From assembly GCA_004519485.1 (NCBI GenBank), contig CP038114.1, positions 509,501-573,500 on the forward strand: a DNA stretch of 64,000 nucleotides, read 5' to 3'. The position numbers and the translations under genes are program-made. A model generated the notes under the pieces. That model worked only from the letters and a program-made list of their open reading frames with translations, was not told where the DNA came from and ran no database searches. Shown here piece by piece: positions 47,686-59,540 of the stretch (its first letter is position 1; every line of letters starts with the position of its first letter). Origin of the DNA: Nannochloropsis oceanica. Its lineage: Eukaryota; Sar; Eustigmatophyceae; Eustigmatales; Monodopsidaceae.

Positions 47686-49947
47686 GGGTAGTGCGTGTCT
47701 CATTATTTTTGTGCGTTCTCCCCCTGTGCAGCAGCCTTCAATTTAAAAGGTGATGAGGCAAGGGGACCAACAAAATGGCTACGCGAAAAGGAGCGACGCA
47801 CCCTGTGCGCAATGGAAGAAGAATGTGTGCAGTGTAAGCAGTGTGTGCGATGGATTGTCTGTGGCTCAGGCGAGGCGACTTGAGGTCGACAAGGCCGAGA
47901 GTGTATTGGTCGTGGGCATCCTCTCGCTCGGAAGAGGAGAGGAGGCAGAGAAAGAGTGAAAGTGGAGAAGCACGAATGGTATGTCGATTTATGTCTTCCT
48001 CCTCCCCTTTCCTCGTCTTGTGGCCACGTCTCCAGTCAGTGGTAGCACGGGCATCAAGAGTGTGGCGACTCCTATTGAGGATAAAGTTGTGCATGACCTG
48101 TCCTGTCGCTCCGACGCAACCAAATGGGGCCGCGGTAATTGTGTTCCGTGGGTCAATTTTTTCCAGCTGAACACAAACGTCTTTTACCAATGAGTTTGCG
48201 CCTGCCTGTTGAAAACATTTACGAGTAGGCTCACGCAACATCACGAGATCCTTGGTGCATGTTGTTGTCGTCAGGCCGCGCGAGTGCGACGCCACGCAGC
48301 ACCGAAACCTCTCAACGGCTTATCGCTGCCGTCGCTGCCAAATATTCAGAGATGGCCCATGGACAAGAGCCTTTTTCAGTCCTGCCCTGCCCACGCTAAA
48401 AATCTACCCCCTCGCCTTGTATTATCTGCAGAAAGACCCTATTCTATACACGCTTTATATATCACTTTGACAGAGAGGAGGCGGACCCTTTGACCCTTCA
48501 AATTCCAGCATGATAAGTACTTCACCCCTTCTTCCCCTTGTTCTTCTTCTCCTGTACTGCCTTGTCTAGTAGCCCTTCCTTTTTATCAGAATATCCATCC
48601 CAAAGTATCTCACCGTTATAAATCCACAGATATGCCATAGACTATTTCCTACCAAGAAATGTGCGGTCTCGCAATTTCACAGCACAGATATCACCCTCTG
48701 GTGTAGGAGCGACGAGTCCACGTCCGCGAGCACGACGGGGGGAGAAGAAATATGCATGCAACGTCGAAGGATAATCCACAAAGGATGGAAAATAATAGAC
48801 GCCATCTTTAGATATTTGGACCTTCAAGAATGTACCGGATCCGAGAATGACCTTCCCTACTGTAAGTGGGGCTCAGCGAGAGGAAAAAACATTTTTAGGG
48901 TAGATAGAGGGGTGTTATACCTCCCGAATTATCTCGGCGGACGGGCCAGAAGGCAGGGTCGATTCTGAGATAAGCTGTATCTGGCATTGCCCCGATATAA
49001 ATACGTCGACCTCAATGTCCAAGCCATCCGCCTTTACCCCAGTAATCCTCGACAGGAGGACACCCAGTGCCAAAAAAGACTGCCGTCGCCAGGCTCTTAC
49101 CGAGGCAGAACACTTTAAAGATTTTACGAAGTCTCACATAATTACGTGATTCACTTTTGGGAGAAGGCGAATAGAGCGCAGAGAGGTATGATAAGGCGTA
49201 ATGTGCGTAGAGGAGGTATAGACGAAGGATCTTGGTGCAGCGACTTAACGACTAAAGTTTAGCTTGAGAAGCCCAAAATGCCAACAGGGTTACCGGAATT
49301 AATAAAAGTTTCCCTCTAACGAATAACAAAGAAAAATCTACTGCATATATTAACAAAGCGGGGCCCTCAGGCTTTTGGCCAGATAAATATTTACGGTCCG
49401 GAGAGCTCTTGTGACATTTTTCTGGCAATTTGGAGCCACATGATGCCCGATTTTGGGACGAAAGCGGTGTCGTAAGAAATTTGAGTTTTGTTACGTCGTT
49501 CGTGAGCGCAGTTGTTCATCATCATGAGAATTATGGGATTGTTAGTGTTCATCCTACGATTCTACGCCAACCTCCCTCATCGCGCGAAGGCAAGTGCTGC
49601 AGCAAGTCAGAGTGTTACTCCGTCCTGCTTTTGGTCGAAGTATTGCTGCACGCCACGAACCCAACCTACTCAAGCTTTGCTCCTAACTTCACACGTATCT
49701 CTACATGTTTGACAGGCGTTTCGAGAAAAGCTTCTTCCATAAAGTATAGGGTCAGTGTAAGCTCCCGCCTGGCAGCAGCAGCATCATTACGGCCCCCTGC
49801 TGTCCGCCGTCCGTATCTCAAGGCGGAGGCAAAGGTAGCAACCGCGCGCTGAGCACTGGAAATAGAAACCACTAACAGGAGGAGTAGAGTCTTGGTTTAT
49901 TTGGTTCTTCATCATTTGCTCCAGCACAAGAACAGAGCGTATGAACC
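47686..49947. other. Intergenic; unproven small ORFs
   Basis: A 185-codon minus ORF (48295-47738) and a 68-codon minus ORF (49872-49666, basic N-terminus) show no domain I know. Conserved gene structure is not visible. The right end is the 5' flank of TFB1. Confidence 0.35.
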
Positions 49948-52511
49948 ATGATGGCCACGCATGACCTCTGGAAGGCCCGATGCGAGATGGGCAAGAAGAA
50001 AGGTGTCATCACCCTGGCGGATGACGGTCTCTACTGGCAGCAGGACGGGTACGTGTGGGTATGAAAATATATCTCGCTGTCTCACGCATGCTCATTTTCC
50101 TCTGTCCCTATTTCCCTCGCTTCCCTCCGTCAGCTCCTCCTCCCCTAGCAAGCTCCTCGCGTGGAACGACGTGAGCCAGCACATGATCAGCAAGCCCCCT
50201 CGTGCCATGGTACGTGTGGAGCTAGCTCGTGGAGGGGACGTGCGTTTCGAGGTCTCTCCGCTGCCTTCTACAGCGGAAGGAGGAGGGGGAGGGGAAGGAG
50301 GAGAGAAAGGGGGAGGGCAGCAGACAGCCCGGGGCTTGTGTGAGGCGGCCAAGGAAGTGATTGGTGCTGCCCGCCGGCAGGCACGAGCAGCTGTCGCCTC
50401 GTCCTCGTCTTCCTCTGCTGCTGGTACTCCTGCAAATGAAGGAGGGAAAGGGGGAAAGGGGGGAAAAGCAGACAGCAGCAGCAGCAGCAGCAGCAGCGGG
50501 GGCGGCGGACGTAGTTCTGCAGGGTGGAGAAGCGACGAGTTGCAGCGGAAGGCAGCTGTAGCGAAAGGAAGGGCCGAAATTGCAAAGACTACGGCCTCTC
50601 AACTGAGGGCGAGGATGGACGAGATGGAAAGGGAGACAAGGAGGAAGCTGCTGGCAGAGAACCCGGACTTGAGGGAGCAGCACACGCAGGTAGGGAGGGA
50701 AGGAGGGAGGGAGAGGGAGGGAAGGGGGAAGGCCACAAACCATGATAGATGCCCACAGATCACCCGCATTCATTACGACTTGGTGTCATATTCCTTCCTT
50801 CGCGCCCTTCCCCTTACCCTCCTTCAGATGGTTGGCGACGGTTTGATCGACGAAGAAGACTTTTGGAACGCCCGTCGGAAGCTGCTTCTGGACGAGGAGG
50901 GCCGGCGGAGGGGAAAACAGACGGGGCTACCCTCCAATATACTCGCGGAGATCGAGGCACGAGCCATGGAGGGAGGGTCAGAGGGGGGGAAGGAGGGGGG
51001 GAAAGGAGTAGGAGGAGGAGGAGGGGGAGGGAAGACAACCATTTGCTTGAAGGCGCGAGACGTTCAATTTTTGTTCGAGCTCTATCCGGCTTTGAAAGAG
51101 CTGTACCAGAAGAAGGTAGGTAGGTAGGTCGGGAGGGAGGGAGGGAGGAAGGGAGGGAAGGAGAGAGGGAGGGAATGAGGGAGGGAGGAAGGGAGGGAAG
51201 GAGGGAGGGAGGGATTGATTTTGAGCAATGAGAAATCATGCTCTTGCGGTGGGCCACGAAAGCATCACCCTCACCCTCTTTTCTGTCCCTCCTTCCCTTT
51301 CTCCCTCCCTTCCCATCCGTAGGTGCCAGAGGAGATGGAGGAGAGAGTGTTCTGGTCGCAGGTCTTAAGGAGCATTCAGTTCCATAAGCAACGGTTCGAG
51401 GCCCATATCGAGGACGAATTCTCCCGAGCCCGGGAATTGGGGGGAGGAGGGGGAGGGGGAGGGGGAGGAGGAGGAGGAGGAGGAGGGAGGGAGGGAGGGA
51501 AGGAGGGAGGGAAGGATGGGGGAGAGAAGGCTCGGAATAGCCTGTGGAGAGAGGTGGATCCCGTCTTTGACTTGATGTCGGGGCAAGGTGCCGAGGGAGG
51601 GAGCTGGGGAGGGAGTACAAGCAGTGGGATGCTGGGAGGGAGGGGGGCAGGAAGGGAGGAGGAGACGGGAGGCAGCAAGGCTGGTGAGGAGGTGGTGAAG
51701 AAGTACAATCGTCAGGCGTCGCTGTTGGTGAAAAGCAGGCACCGGACGACGGTGGATGAACACGTGGACATGCCGGACTTGCACGCTTGGTTTGGGGAGA
51801 TGGAGGGGGAGGCGGGGGAGGAAGGGGGAGGAGAAGAGGGAGGGAGGGAGGGAGGGAGGAGAAGGAAGTTCGCACGGTTGGAGTTGAGGAATCGGGGGTC
51901 TATATACCTCGGCCATGGGAGGGGAGGAAGAGGGGGAGGCGGAGGAAGGGGGGGAGGAAGGGGGGCAGGGATGGAGGGAGGCGGACATGTCGAAGTTTGA
52001 TTTGCGGAGGTACACGCCAGATTTACCATCGGCCCTCCCTTCCTCCCTCGCGGCTGCGGCGGTTTTGGGGGAGCTAACGGCCAAGGTGTTGAAGGAGGGG
52101 GAAGGAGGGAGGGAAGGAGGGGTGGAGGGGGAGGAGAGGGAGAGGGAGGTGCAGAAGGACCTGCCTAGGGCGTACGTGGAGTTTGTGAGGGTATCGGAAT
52201 TGCTCAGACATTTTCACGCGTTCTTCTTGCGGCTGAAGAGGGAAGGAGGGAGGGAGGAGGGGAGGGAGGAGGTGAAGCAAAAGCTGGAGAGGTTGGTGGC
52301 GAAGATCGAGAGCAAGCAGAAGGAGCTGGCCAGGACGAGGAGGGGATTGTGGAATGAGGGAGGGAGGGAGGGAGGGAGGGAGGGAGGGAGGGGGGCACCT
52401 AGGCTAGCGGCGATGCTGCTGCCGTTTCAGAGGCAGTTGGAGCATGCCATGGACCTGTACGACTCGTATTTTAGAGATTTGGCCACCACTGCCCCTGCTA
52501 TTACTTTTTAG
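49948..52511 (+). CDS. GTF2H1: TFIIH core subunit TFB1/p62
   Basis: Four exons: 49948-50048, 50134-50689, 50828-51115 and 51323-52511. Exons 1-2 encode the N-terminal PH-like domain (KKGVITLADDGLYWQQDG, LLAWNDVSQHMISKP). Next comes a helix, then two BSD domains: LLAENPDLREQHTQMVGDGL with EDFWNARRKLL, and FLFELYPALKELYQKKVPEE with RVFWSQVLRSIQF. The C-terminal region has KFDLRRYTPDLP and a helical end (LYDSYFRDLATTAP). TFIIH acts in RNA polymerase II promoter opening and nucleotide-excision repair; p62 tethers activators and XPG. Within the last exon the frame changes by +1 between about 51910 and 51985, inside a G-rich linker, so either a small intron or an indel or assembly error is present there. 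Gly/Glu-rich GGGA-encoded linkers lengthen the protein. Confidence 0.82.
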
Positions 52512-52936
52512 GGGGGAGGAGGAGTGGGAGGAGGGGGATGGAGGGAGGGGGCGACGATGAGCACCTGAGAGAGCCGAGAGAGAAGGGAGATGGAGAGGGG
52601 GAGGGAAGGAGAGAGGGAGAAAGGACGAGGGTGATAGTGTCCAGGGAGATAGAAAGGGGGCGCGGGGAGAAAAGGACGAGGGTGATAGTGTACAGGGAGG
52701 AGAGAGGGAGAAAGGACGAGGGTGATAGTGTACAGGCAGGTAGAAAGGGAACACGGGGAAAACATGTTCAGGAAAGCAAGATTAAGCTACGCCGGAGGCT
52801 TTTATTCCCCGTGTCCTTTATTTTATCCATTGCCTTGGACCCCTGGTAGCTCCTCCCTTCTTCCACTCCTTTCCCTGGAAACGGTACAACCCCAACACCT
52901 TCCATTTCGTCAGCGAGCCGTCCATGCACCCCACGC
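52512..52936. other. Convergent intergenic space with a ~40-bp tandem repeat
   Basis: At about 52620-52745 the unit GGACGAGGGTGATAGTGT is repeated three times at ~35-60-bp spacing. 3' flanks of TFB1 (+) and the carboxypeptidase (-). Confidence 0.6.
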
Positions 52937-55503
52937 TCACAGCTCCTCCCTCCCTCCCTCTCTCTCCTCGAACTGGTATAAGTCCCCGTACTTTTCCTTC
53001 AGATGCGTCACAAAATACGCAGGATTCAGCGGCTCGCCGGTCACGGACATCAACAGCTCATCCATCGACTCACACACCGACCCCCTGACGTGCACCTTCT
53101 CCCTCAGCCACTCCCTCAATCCCTTGAACTGCCCTTGCTCTATCTGGCCCTCCAGCCCCTCGATCTCTCTCCTGGCTTGTGCAAAGAGCTGTGCAGCCAT
53201 CATGGCGCCAAGGGTGTATGATGGAAAGTACCCCAACGCCCCGACCGCCCAATGCACGTCCTGCAGGCATCCCTTCGTATTCCCCTTCCCTTCCTTCCCT
53301 CCCTCGTTCGCGGCAACATCCACGTTCAGAAGGGTTTTCATGAGCGTGTTCCAGGCCCCGGGAAGGGCGGAGGGGAGGAGGCTCCCGTCCAGCAGGGCCT
53401 GCTCCAGCTCGAAGCGGAGGATGATGTGCAGGGGATATGTGACCTCTGTGTAGAGGAAGGGGCGGCAGAAGGGAGGAAAAAAGGGAGGGAAGGAGGGAAA
53501 GAAGGGAGGGTGAATGGATGAGCTGATTGAACGGGATCGTTGTGACCCACGTGACCAAGGGAAGTCCATCCCTCCCTCCCTCCCTCCCTCCCTCCCTCTC
53601 TCCCTCCCACTTCCTCACCATCCGCCTCCACTCGAATAAAATCCGGCTGCACCCGATTCACAAACCGATAAAAGTCCTCCTCGCTCACCCCCTCCACATG
53701 AGGGAAATAGCTCTTGAACCTCCCCGTGGCGAAAGTCCAAAACGGCCGGGACTGGAAGACCATCCTCTCCCAAATCAGGCTCTGGCTCTCGTGTACCCCC
53801 ATCCCCAGGGCGCGGGAGGCGGGTAGGTCCCGCTGGTTCGGGTTTCGGCCTTGCTCGTATAGCCCGTGGCCCACCTGCAGGAAGGTGGCGGGGAAGGAGG
53901 GAGAGAGGTAGGGAGGAAGGGAGGAAGGGAGGAAGGGAGGAAGGAAGGGAGGAAGGAAGGGACTGAGCCAAGAAAAGCACGCACACAACAACAAACATTA
54001 ATCCCCCTCGTTCAGAAATAATTGAACAACCAAAAGGGTAACAAGTACATTATGAGCCCCCCAAAAAGGAGGGGAAGAGACAGAAAGACGAGAGTGAACC
54101 GACCTCATGCACGGTGGCGCTTACACCCTCGATCCACTTGTCCTCACTGTACCGCGTAGTAATGCGCACATCCGTCGGATGGCTGCCTCCCGTAAAAGGG
54201 TGCACTGACGTATCGATCCTGCCCAAGGAATAATCAAAGCCTAACGCCTCGCTTATCTCCCGCGAGAGTTTCGCCTGCTTGTCGACGTTCCAGCTCGGAC
54301 CGCCCTGTAAGGCAGCCGGCATGTCTTTGTCCTGGCTCAAGTACCGCGGGGAGGCCTCAAAAGGAGGAGGAAAAGAGGAATGGGAGGAGGGAGGGTAAGA
54401 ATCATTGCTGATACAATTTCGCCGAAACGTCATATTACTCCTTCTCCTTCCAATCCTGACTATCTCGACCCACCCATCCCAACATCTAAATTCTTGTACA
54501 TGTATCTTTGTTAACTTAGAGCGTACCATGATTTTCTTCAGCAGCGGCACCAATTCCTCCTTCAGCTCCCCAAAAATATCCCTCAACCTCCCCACCTTCA
54601 TCCCCGGCTCGAACAAATCCAAATTCGCGTCATACACCCCCCATTCCGGCCTTGTTGCCCCGGCCACCTCCTTCTTCATCTCCACAATCTCCTCCAACAC
54701 CGGCAGGAACGTTCCCGCGAAATCATCCGTCTTCCTCGCCGTCACCCAAGCCGCGTACCCCTTCCCTTCTAATTCGGCCTCTTTTGCCGTCATTTCCTTG
54801 GTCTTCTTATTCTGGAGCTCCCAGTCTTTGTGGGCGATGCGGACATTGGCTCTTGCCTCCTCACAAGGGAGGAGGGCTTGGGCCTCGGGGGAGGCCAGGA
54901 AAGGGAGGAGCTGATGGAGGGATGAGTGGGTCTTCTTCTCGTGGAGAATGCCAGCGAGGGTGGCCTTGTGGAAGGCACGGGCTGGGGCAGAACCGGAGGG
55001 GAGCATGGTTTGTTCGTCCCAACCCAGGAGACCTGTTGAAATAGGGAGGAGAGGTTGACGAGAGACTGTGGTGGCTCACGAACGAATACAATTCAAGGCA
55101 ACACAATCACTTTGTAACCTGTAAAATGAAACGAACAAACGAGTAAATAAATGTATATGGTAGGATAAAGCTTACCCGAGATGCCTTCCAATGCGTCGAT
55201 CTCTCGCAAGCCCTTGACCAGCTCTTCATACTTGGCGAGCACATCTTGTGGTGTGAAATTTGTCGTAGCTACAACAGCTGCTGAAGCAAACATGCGACTT
55301 GTGCTCCCTTTGTTGATGCCTTTTGCCGCAGCGGCAGCAGTGGTAGCGGCAGCAGTGGCGGCCGTGGTGGAGGTGGCGAGGAAGCAATGAAGAAAAGCAC
55401 TCGCCATGGTCAGCCCCGACAGAACAAGAGTACCAACGCTGATGAATGGGAAGATGGAGGAGGACGAGCTACGGCATCTTCCGAGGGAGGTCCGCAAGGT
55501 CAT
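52937..55503 (-). CDS. M32-family metallocarboxypeptidase (carboxypeptidase Taq)
   Basis: Five exons, 55503-55176, 55032-54527, 54355-54104, 53874-53619 and 53445-52937, give 616 residues. The zinc-binding HExxH is split by an intron: ...TVHE in exon 3 and VGHGLYEQG at the start of exon 4; the following block MGVHESQSLIWER supplies the third ligand Glu. Other family blocks are GLLGWDEQTML, DYSLGRIDTSVHPF, TDVRITTRY, and LQDVHWAVGALGYFPSYTLG near the end. M32 enzymes remove C-terminal residues from peptides. The ~90-residue N-terminal extension has a hydrophobic segment and suggests organelle targeting; a shorter start at the Met of MASAF (55407) is possible. Confidence 0.88.
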
Positions 55504-56367
55504 GGAGCTGTGTAAAAGTAAATGTGTGGCGGGGTATGGAGGCTGATGACGTTTGTGTTTGTCTTCGTGCTACAATGTGCTGTCCTGAAGCGCCAAAGGC
55601 AGTGGTGATGAGTTCTCTGTCTTGTTGTAGTGTCTGTGTGCATATCGCGCGGGCACTACTTGGTAGTGCATGAGACATGATATTAGAGGAGGTTGTGCTC
55701 GAATTTTCCTTTACCATCGATCTCGAAATGATTCAATCAATCAGTCAATCAAACAATCAAACAATGGTAGACACTTTCGGTGGTCAATCTAGCCATTTTG
55801 GAATGTACTTGATTTTTTTCGTGTGTCTCCTGATCGAGATTTGGTGACTAAACTCTGCGGTAAGTCAGAAAGAGGCATGCTGGAGAACCTGAGAAAGGTT
55901 AGGAAGGGCACGTAAAAATGCCACGCGCCCTCACAACCCTTGTCCCACACACCCGCCAAAACAAAGCACATAGGCCTCCACACATACACTTCCACACGAC
56001 TGGTTTCCTGGCTGGAGCTCCCGAGAACCAGACGAAATCAAAAGCGACGAGACCAAGGGCGGCGGGACCACCTACGATAATCGAGACGGAGGCAAGGCCA
56101 CCGGTTTTCCAGCCCTTTCGAACCTGAGCCTCAGGAGAAGGGATAATGTGAGACTGAGTCGGCAGTATAGACCATCGAAAAGCTAAAAAAATGAATTGAA
56201 GAGAGGTTGGTGTGTGACATAGTTCTACCCTTTTAGTTCTTAATTTTCCCTTTTTTTCTCGCCAACCTATATATCTGGGTCGGATATATATATCCGACCC
56301 GGTCTCTGAATCGGAGCAACTCCCTTCTCCCCTCCTCATTTTCTCTCGCCGGCCTCCTTTCCTTCTA
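55504..56367. other. Intergenic, no gene recognised
   Basis: 5' flank of the carboxypeptidase and 3' flank of the FAM210-like gene. A perfect palindrome GGGTCGGATATATATATCCGACCC lies at about 56276-56299. Confidence 0.45.
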
Positions 56368-57158
56368 CTACTCCTCTTCCGTCCCATTCAGCAATCCTCG
56401 CACCACCAGTGGTCGGACAACATACTTGTCAAGGGCGGGAGTTAGGGCTAAGGCAACCGCAGCTCTCAAAGGCAATGCCACGCGTGCAAAGGTGAGAAAT
56501 CCGGCAGAGAAAGCCGCTACCTGGGTAGCGCGGGTAGGAAGGATGGAAAGGTTGAAAGGGAAGAGACAGAATCGAGATCAAAGCAACTGATGGGAGAAGG
56601 AGGAAGGACTGCCTTTTGCAAGAGAAAATGTGATGGGGAAATACGAGATAGAAAAAGAAATTTACATAAATGCTGTCGACAGTTGTCCCTCTCCATGCCT
56701 ACCTTGCCTTGCCCTTCACTCGTTGACAGATCAAGCCACTCTCCAGTGCTCTGATGAAATGCAAAGATCCCTACAGGCAGAGAAATGAACCAAAACAGTA
56801 CCTCGGACGCAATATAGGAGACGACGCCCGCGAGTCCAAAGTCCTTCAGTTTCTCACGAAGCGTACGCGGGTCTTCCGCGGCGGTGTCCGTTTTATACCC
56901 CAGGCGGATGAGGAGAGGGGTCAAGGGATTGGAGGAAGACGGAGGAGAATCGTCGTTAGGAGATGCAAAGAGGAAGTTGGAGGGGGCAACGGGGGGTACT
57001 CCGCTGGGGGCCATGCTGATTGTGCGGTGGGAATGAAATGGGGACTGGGAGGAGGAGGAGAGGGTGGCGGAGGAGAACGAGGTGAAGGAGGGGACAATGA
57101 ACGCACCGCTACTGGTGGCTATCAAGGCAATGATGAAAGTGACGACTCGATGGCACAT
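56368..57158 (-). CDS. Plastid-targeted FAM210/DUF1279-domain membrane protein
   Basis: Two exons, 57158-56703 and 56520-56368, give 202 residues. The presequence is a signal peptide ending ATSSGAF, the heterokont plastid motif, followed by a Ser/Pro-rich transit region. The mature part is DUF1279-like: LREKLKDFGLAGVVSYIASE, a hydrophobic span (VLFWFISLPVGIFAF), and in exon 2 FARVALPLRAAVALALTPAL, where the 'PxRxxxTxxLTP' pattern of the family is recognisable. Function unknown; the animal relatives are mitochondrial inner-membrane proteins. Confidence 0.7.
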
Positions 57159-57721
57159 AATAAGCCGGACAGACGCGAGAGAGTAGGACGGGAAAAGTGG
57201 AGGACTGGATTGGAGGGCGGGCGGGACGATGGATGCGAGCTTAGCTTATCTGCCTGTCTATAAAGAGAGGCAAAGGGGAAAAGAGCAGTTGTAAGAATGT
57301 GAGCCTCCAGCTTCTTTGTGTCCAGATACCGTGAATGTACAGCTAGACACTTACTCTCACTAACCTCCCCACCTTGGTGGCCCTGCCACACCACAATAAA
57401 CAATCCAAACCACAGAGATACAGGCACGCACCATTCCCTATGTAACCACCAGACAGAGCCTTCCGTCCACCCTTGGCCAGATGCTGGGCCTGGGTTCGCT
57501 TGCTTTGACTTCCCTTTTCTCTCGCAGCGTACACCTCCGTCGCCTATGCTTTTATTTGGTGCTGCCGCTCTGCCGCCACAACTTGCCGCATTCATACCTT
57601 GTATGACTCGGAAGACAAAGCAGATCCTCGTCATCATACACATGATCGCCCATCATACAAATGCAGACCTTATGGCATACTCCTGGACTCATGCCCTTCC
57701 TCCCCATCCCCTCAACACAGC
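57159..57721. other. Divergent intergenic space
   Basis: Between the FAM210-like (-) and BAG-domain (+) genes. The ORFs here overlap both strands and show no domain. Confidence 0.4.
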
Positions 57722-58489
57722 ATGCCCTCACCCCTCTCAACCGCGACCGCCACCACCCTCCTCCTCCTCGCTGTCGCCGTCACTGCCACCGGCTGGTTCG
57801 CCTTTACGCCTTCAGGTCAAGTCACCATCAAGTACATATGGGAGGGAGACAAAGAGGGGGCCAGAAAAAAGGTCGCAATGAAACAGCTTAATTACCTGAA
57901 AAAAGAGCTGAGTTACCTGGGAGCAAGGATTGAGCGGGCAGCTAGACAGGTGGAAGAGGCGTTTAGGGAGGTGGGGGTTAGCAAGAAAAGCAGGAGGGAT
58001 AGAGATGGGGGAGACGGGGGAGAGGATGGGGAGGAGGAGGGTTGGGAGGAGAGCGCAGCATCTACAAGTGCCTACTATCATTTTAGTTCGTCTGGGAAGA
58101 AATTCAAGAATAAATGGGATGAGTACGACGTGGAGGAGGAGTTGAGGAGATTGGAGAGAGAAGACGAGAAAGAGGCCGAGGAAGGCGGGGCACAAACGAC
58201 GATAATTGGCAATGGGAACGAGAATGGAGAAGTCGGACACAGAGGAGGAGGGAGCAGAAGATGGAGAGAAAATGGAAATGGGAGGGAGGGAGGAAGAGAG
58301 GAAGGAAAGCCGACGTGGGGAAGGATGCGGACGGAGGTGGGGCAGTTGCAGAGTGATTTGGAGAAGGCGATGGGCCATTTGGACAGTGTGAGGGGGGACG
58401 AGGAGGTGAAACAGAGGAGAAAAGGTTTGGTGCTGGAGAGCCACGCTTTGTTCCAGGCCTTGGATGCGGTGACCCAGCGATTGATCTGA
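57722..58489 (+). CDS. Membrane-anchored BAG-domain protein
   Basis: Single exon; 255 residues from the Met at 57722, chosen over the longer ORF (57599) because a membrane segment (TATTLLLLAVAVTATGWFAF) follows at once. Middle: a basic helix (LNYLKKELSYLGARIERAAR) and an acidic, low-complexity linker. The C-terminal ~50 residues (LQSDLEKAMGHLDSV, DEEVKQRRKGLVLESHALF, QALDAV) fit a BAG domain, the nucleotide-exchange module that binds HSP70. Together this suggests an HSP70 co-chaperone tethered to a membrane. The domain call is by pattern only. Confidence 0.55.
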   Translation: MPSPLSTATATTLLLLAVAVTATGWFAFTPSGQVTIKYIWEGDKEGARKKVAMKQLNYLKKELSYLGARIERAARQVEEAFREVGVSKKSRRDRDGGDGGEDGEEEGWEESAASTSAYYHFSSSGKKFKNKWDEYDVEEELRRLEREDEKEAEEGGAQTTIIGNGNENGEVGHRGGGSRRWRENGNGREGGREEGKPTWGRMRTEVGQLQSDLEKAMGHLDSVRGDEEVKQRRKGLVLESHALFQALDAVTQRLI

Positions 58490-59014
58490 AGTAGAAAGGG
58501 AGGATGAGAGGGAAGAAGGGAATGCAGGCATAGGATGGTGGGAAAAGAATAAGAGTCAAAGATACTGTATAGAATTCAAGGGGGGAGGGTTTGATTCCTC
58601 TTATTTCAAATTTGATTTTCATTTCTCTTCATCGGCAGCACGCCCTTGTCTTTCCCGTCTGTCTTTTTTCTGTTGATTATGCTGTCGACTCTGTGTGCTC
58701 TTTCACGATTACACTTCTGCTTTCTCGGCGCCTTCTTTTTCCTCCTTTCAAAGTGCTATCCGCTATCTGTATATTTCCCTCCTTTTTAATATACGATTAA
58801 CTATCCACCCTTCTCTCCTTCCCGCCCTCCATCCATTCCTGCTCTGCCAAACAACGACAACAATCAGTGCGAGGCTACATTCTACTTCTCTTCTGCCTCT
58901 CACACGGCCGAGTTACATCATCATTTTGCTGGCGGATGGTCAATGCAAGATGGTTGAGTTTCACGTGATGAAGGAGAAGAAGAAATAGATCATGAAAAAG
59001 AAAGAGAAGAAGGT
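58490..59014. other. Intergenic, nothing recognised
   Basis: 3' flank of the BAG-domain gene, T/C-rich. No ORF with a domain. Confidence 0.4.
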
Positions 59015-59075
59015 GGGTAACAGGGTCTTCGTGTTGCTCTCCTTCACGCGATTCCCCCAAAAGGATACCTGGAGG
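59015..59075 (-). pseudogene. Decayed copy of exon 63332-63224
   Basis: The minus strand starts CAG then GGTATCCTTTTGGGGGA as in the intact exon (GILLG), but a one-base difference soon shifts the frame and the next exons are absent. Confidence 0.6.
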
Positions 59076-59189
59076 AGGGGGGGGAGAGGGGGAGACCGGG
59101 AGCGGGGGCAAGAAAGGAAAAAAAGACGCAGACGAAGACGAAGTCAAAGAAGAAGAAGCATGGAAGAAAGAATGATAGAAGCGTCTGCA

Positions 59190-59408
59190 CTATCTTGATT
59201 CACCGGCTACATTTTGGACTTTAGTTACCTGTCTACACGGAAAATTGAGCCATGTTTTCCTCCTCCCGCATGCAGGCTTCAAAGAAGCCTCTGGTGGACG
59301 TATGAGGCAATTGAAGCTCTCAACATAAGTGGCACACGAGCAACAAATAAAAACACATACACAACACAACACAAACACGAACAAAGGCATTGTCACACGC
59401 CTAGACAA
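59190..59408 (-). CDS. Possible 72-residue Cys-rich small protein (copy A)
   Basis: ORF with a hydrophobic Cys-rich N-terminus (VFVLCCVCVFICCSCATYV) and a basic tail. The duplicate at 63663-63436 keeps the frame in spite of a 9-bp indel. Unproven; it lies in the 3' flank of the secreted-protein gene. Confidence 0.25.
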   Translation of the reverse strand: MSRRVTMPLFVFVLCCVCVFICCSCATYVESFNCLIRPPEASLKPACGRRKTWLNFPCRQVTKVQNVAGESR

Positions 59409-59540
59409 GTCGACACATCACGTATGGAAGGTGGAGCTTCCAGACTGACAAGGGGCATACAGAACCTTATCATCAAAAACACATTAGAAACGGGAGCGAG
59501 ACATGAAACTTGTCATGCTTATGATCCGTTGTAAGGCCGT

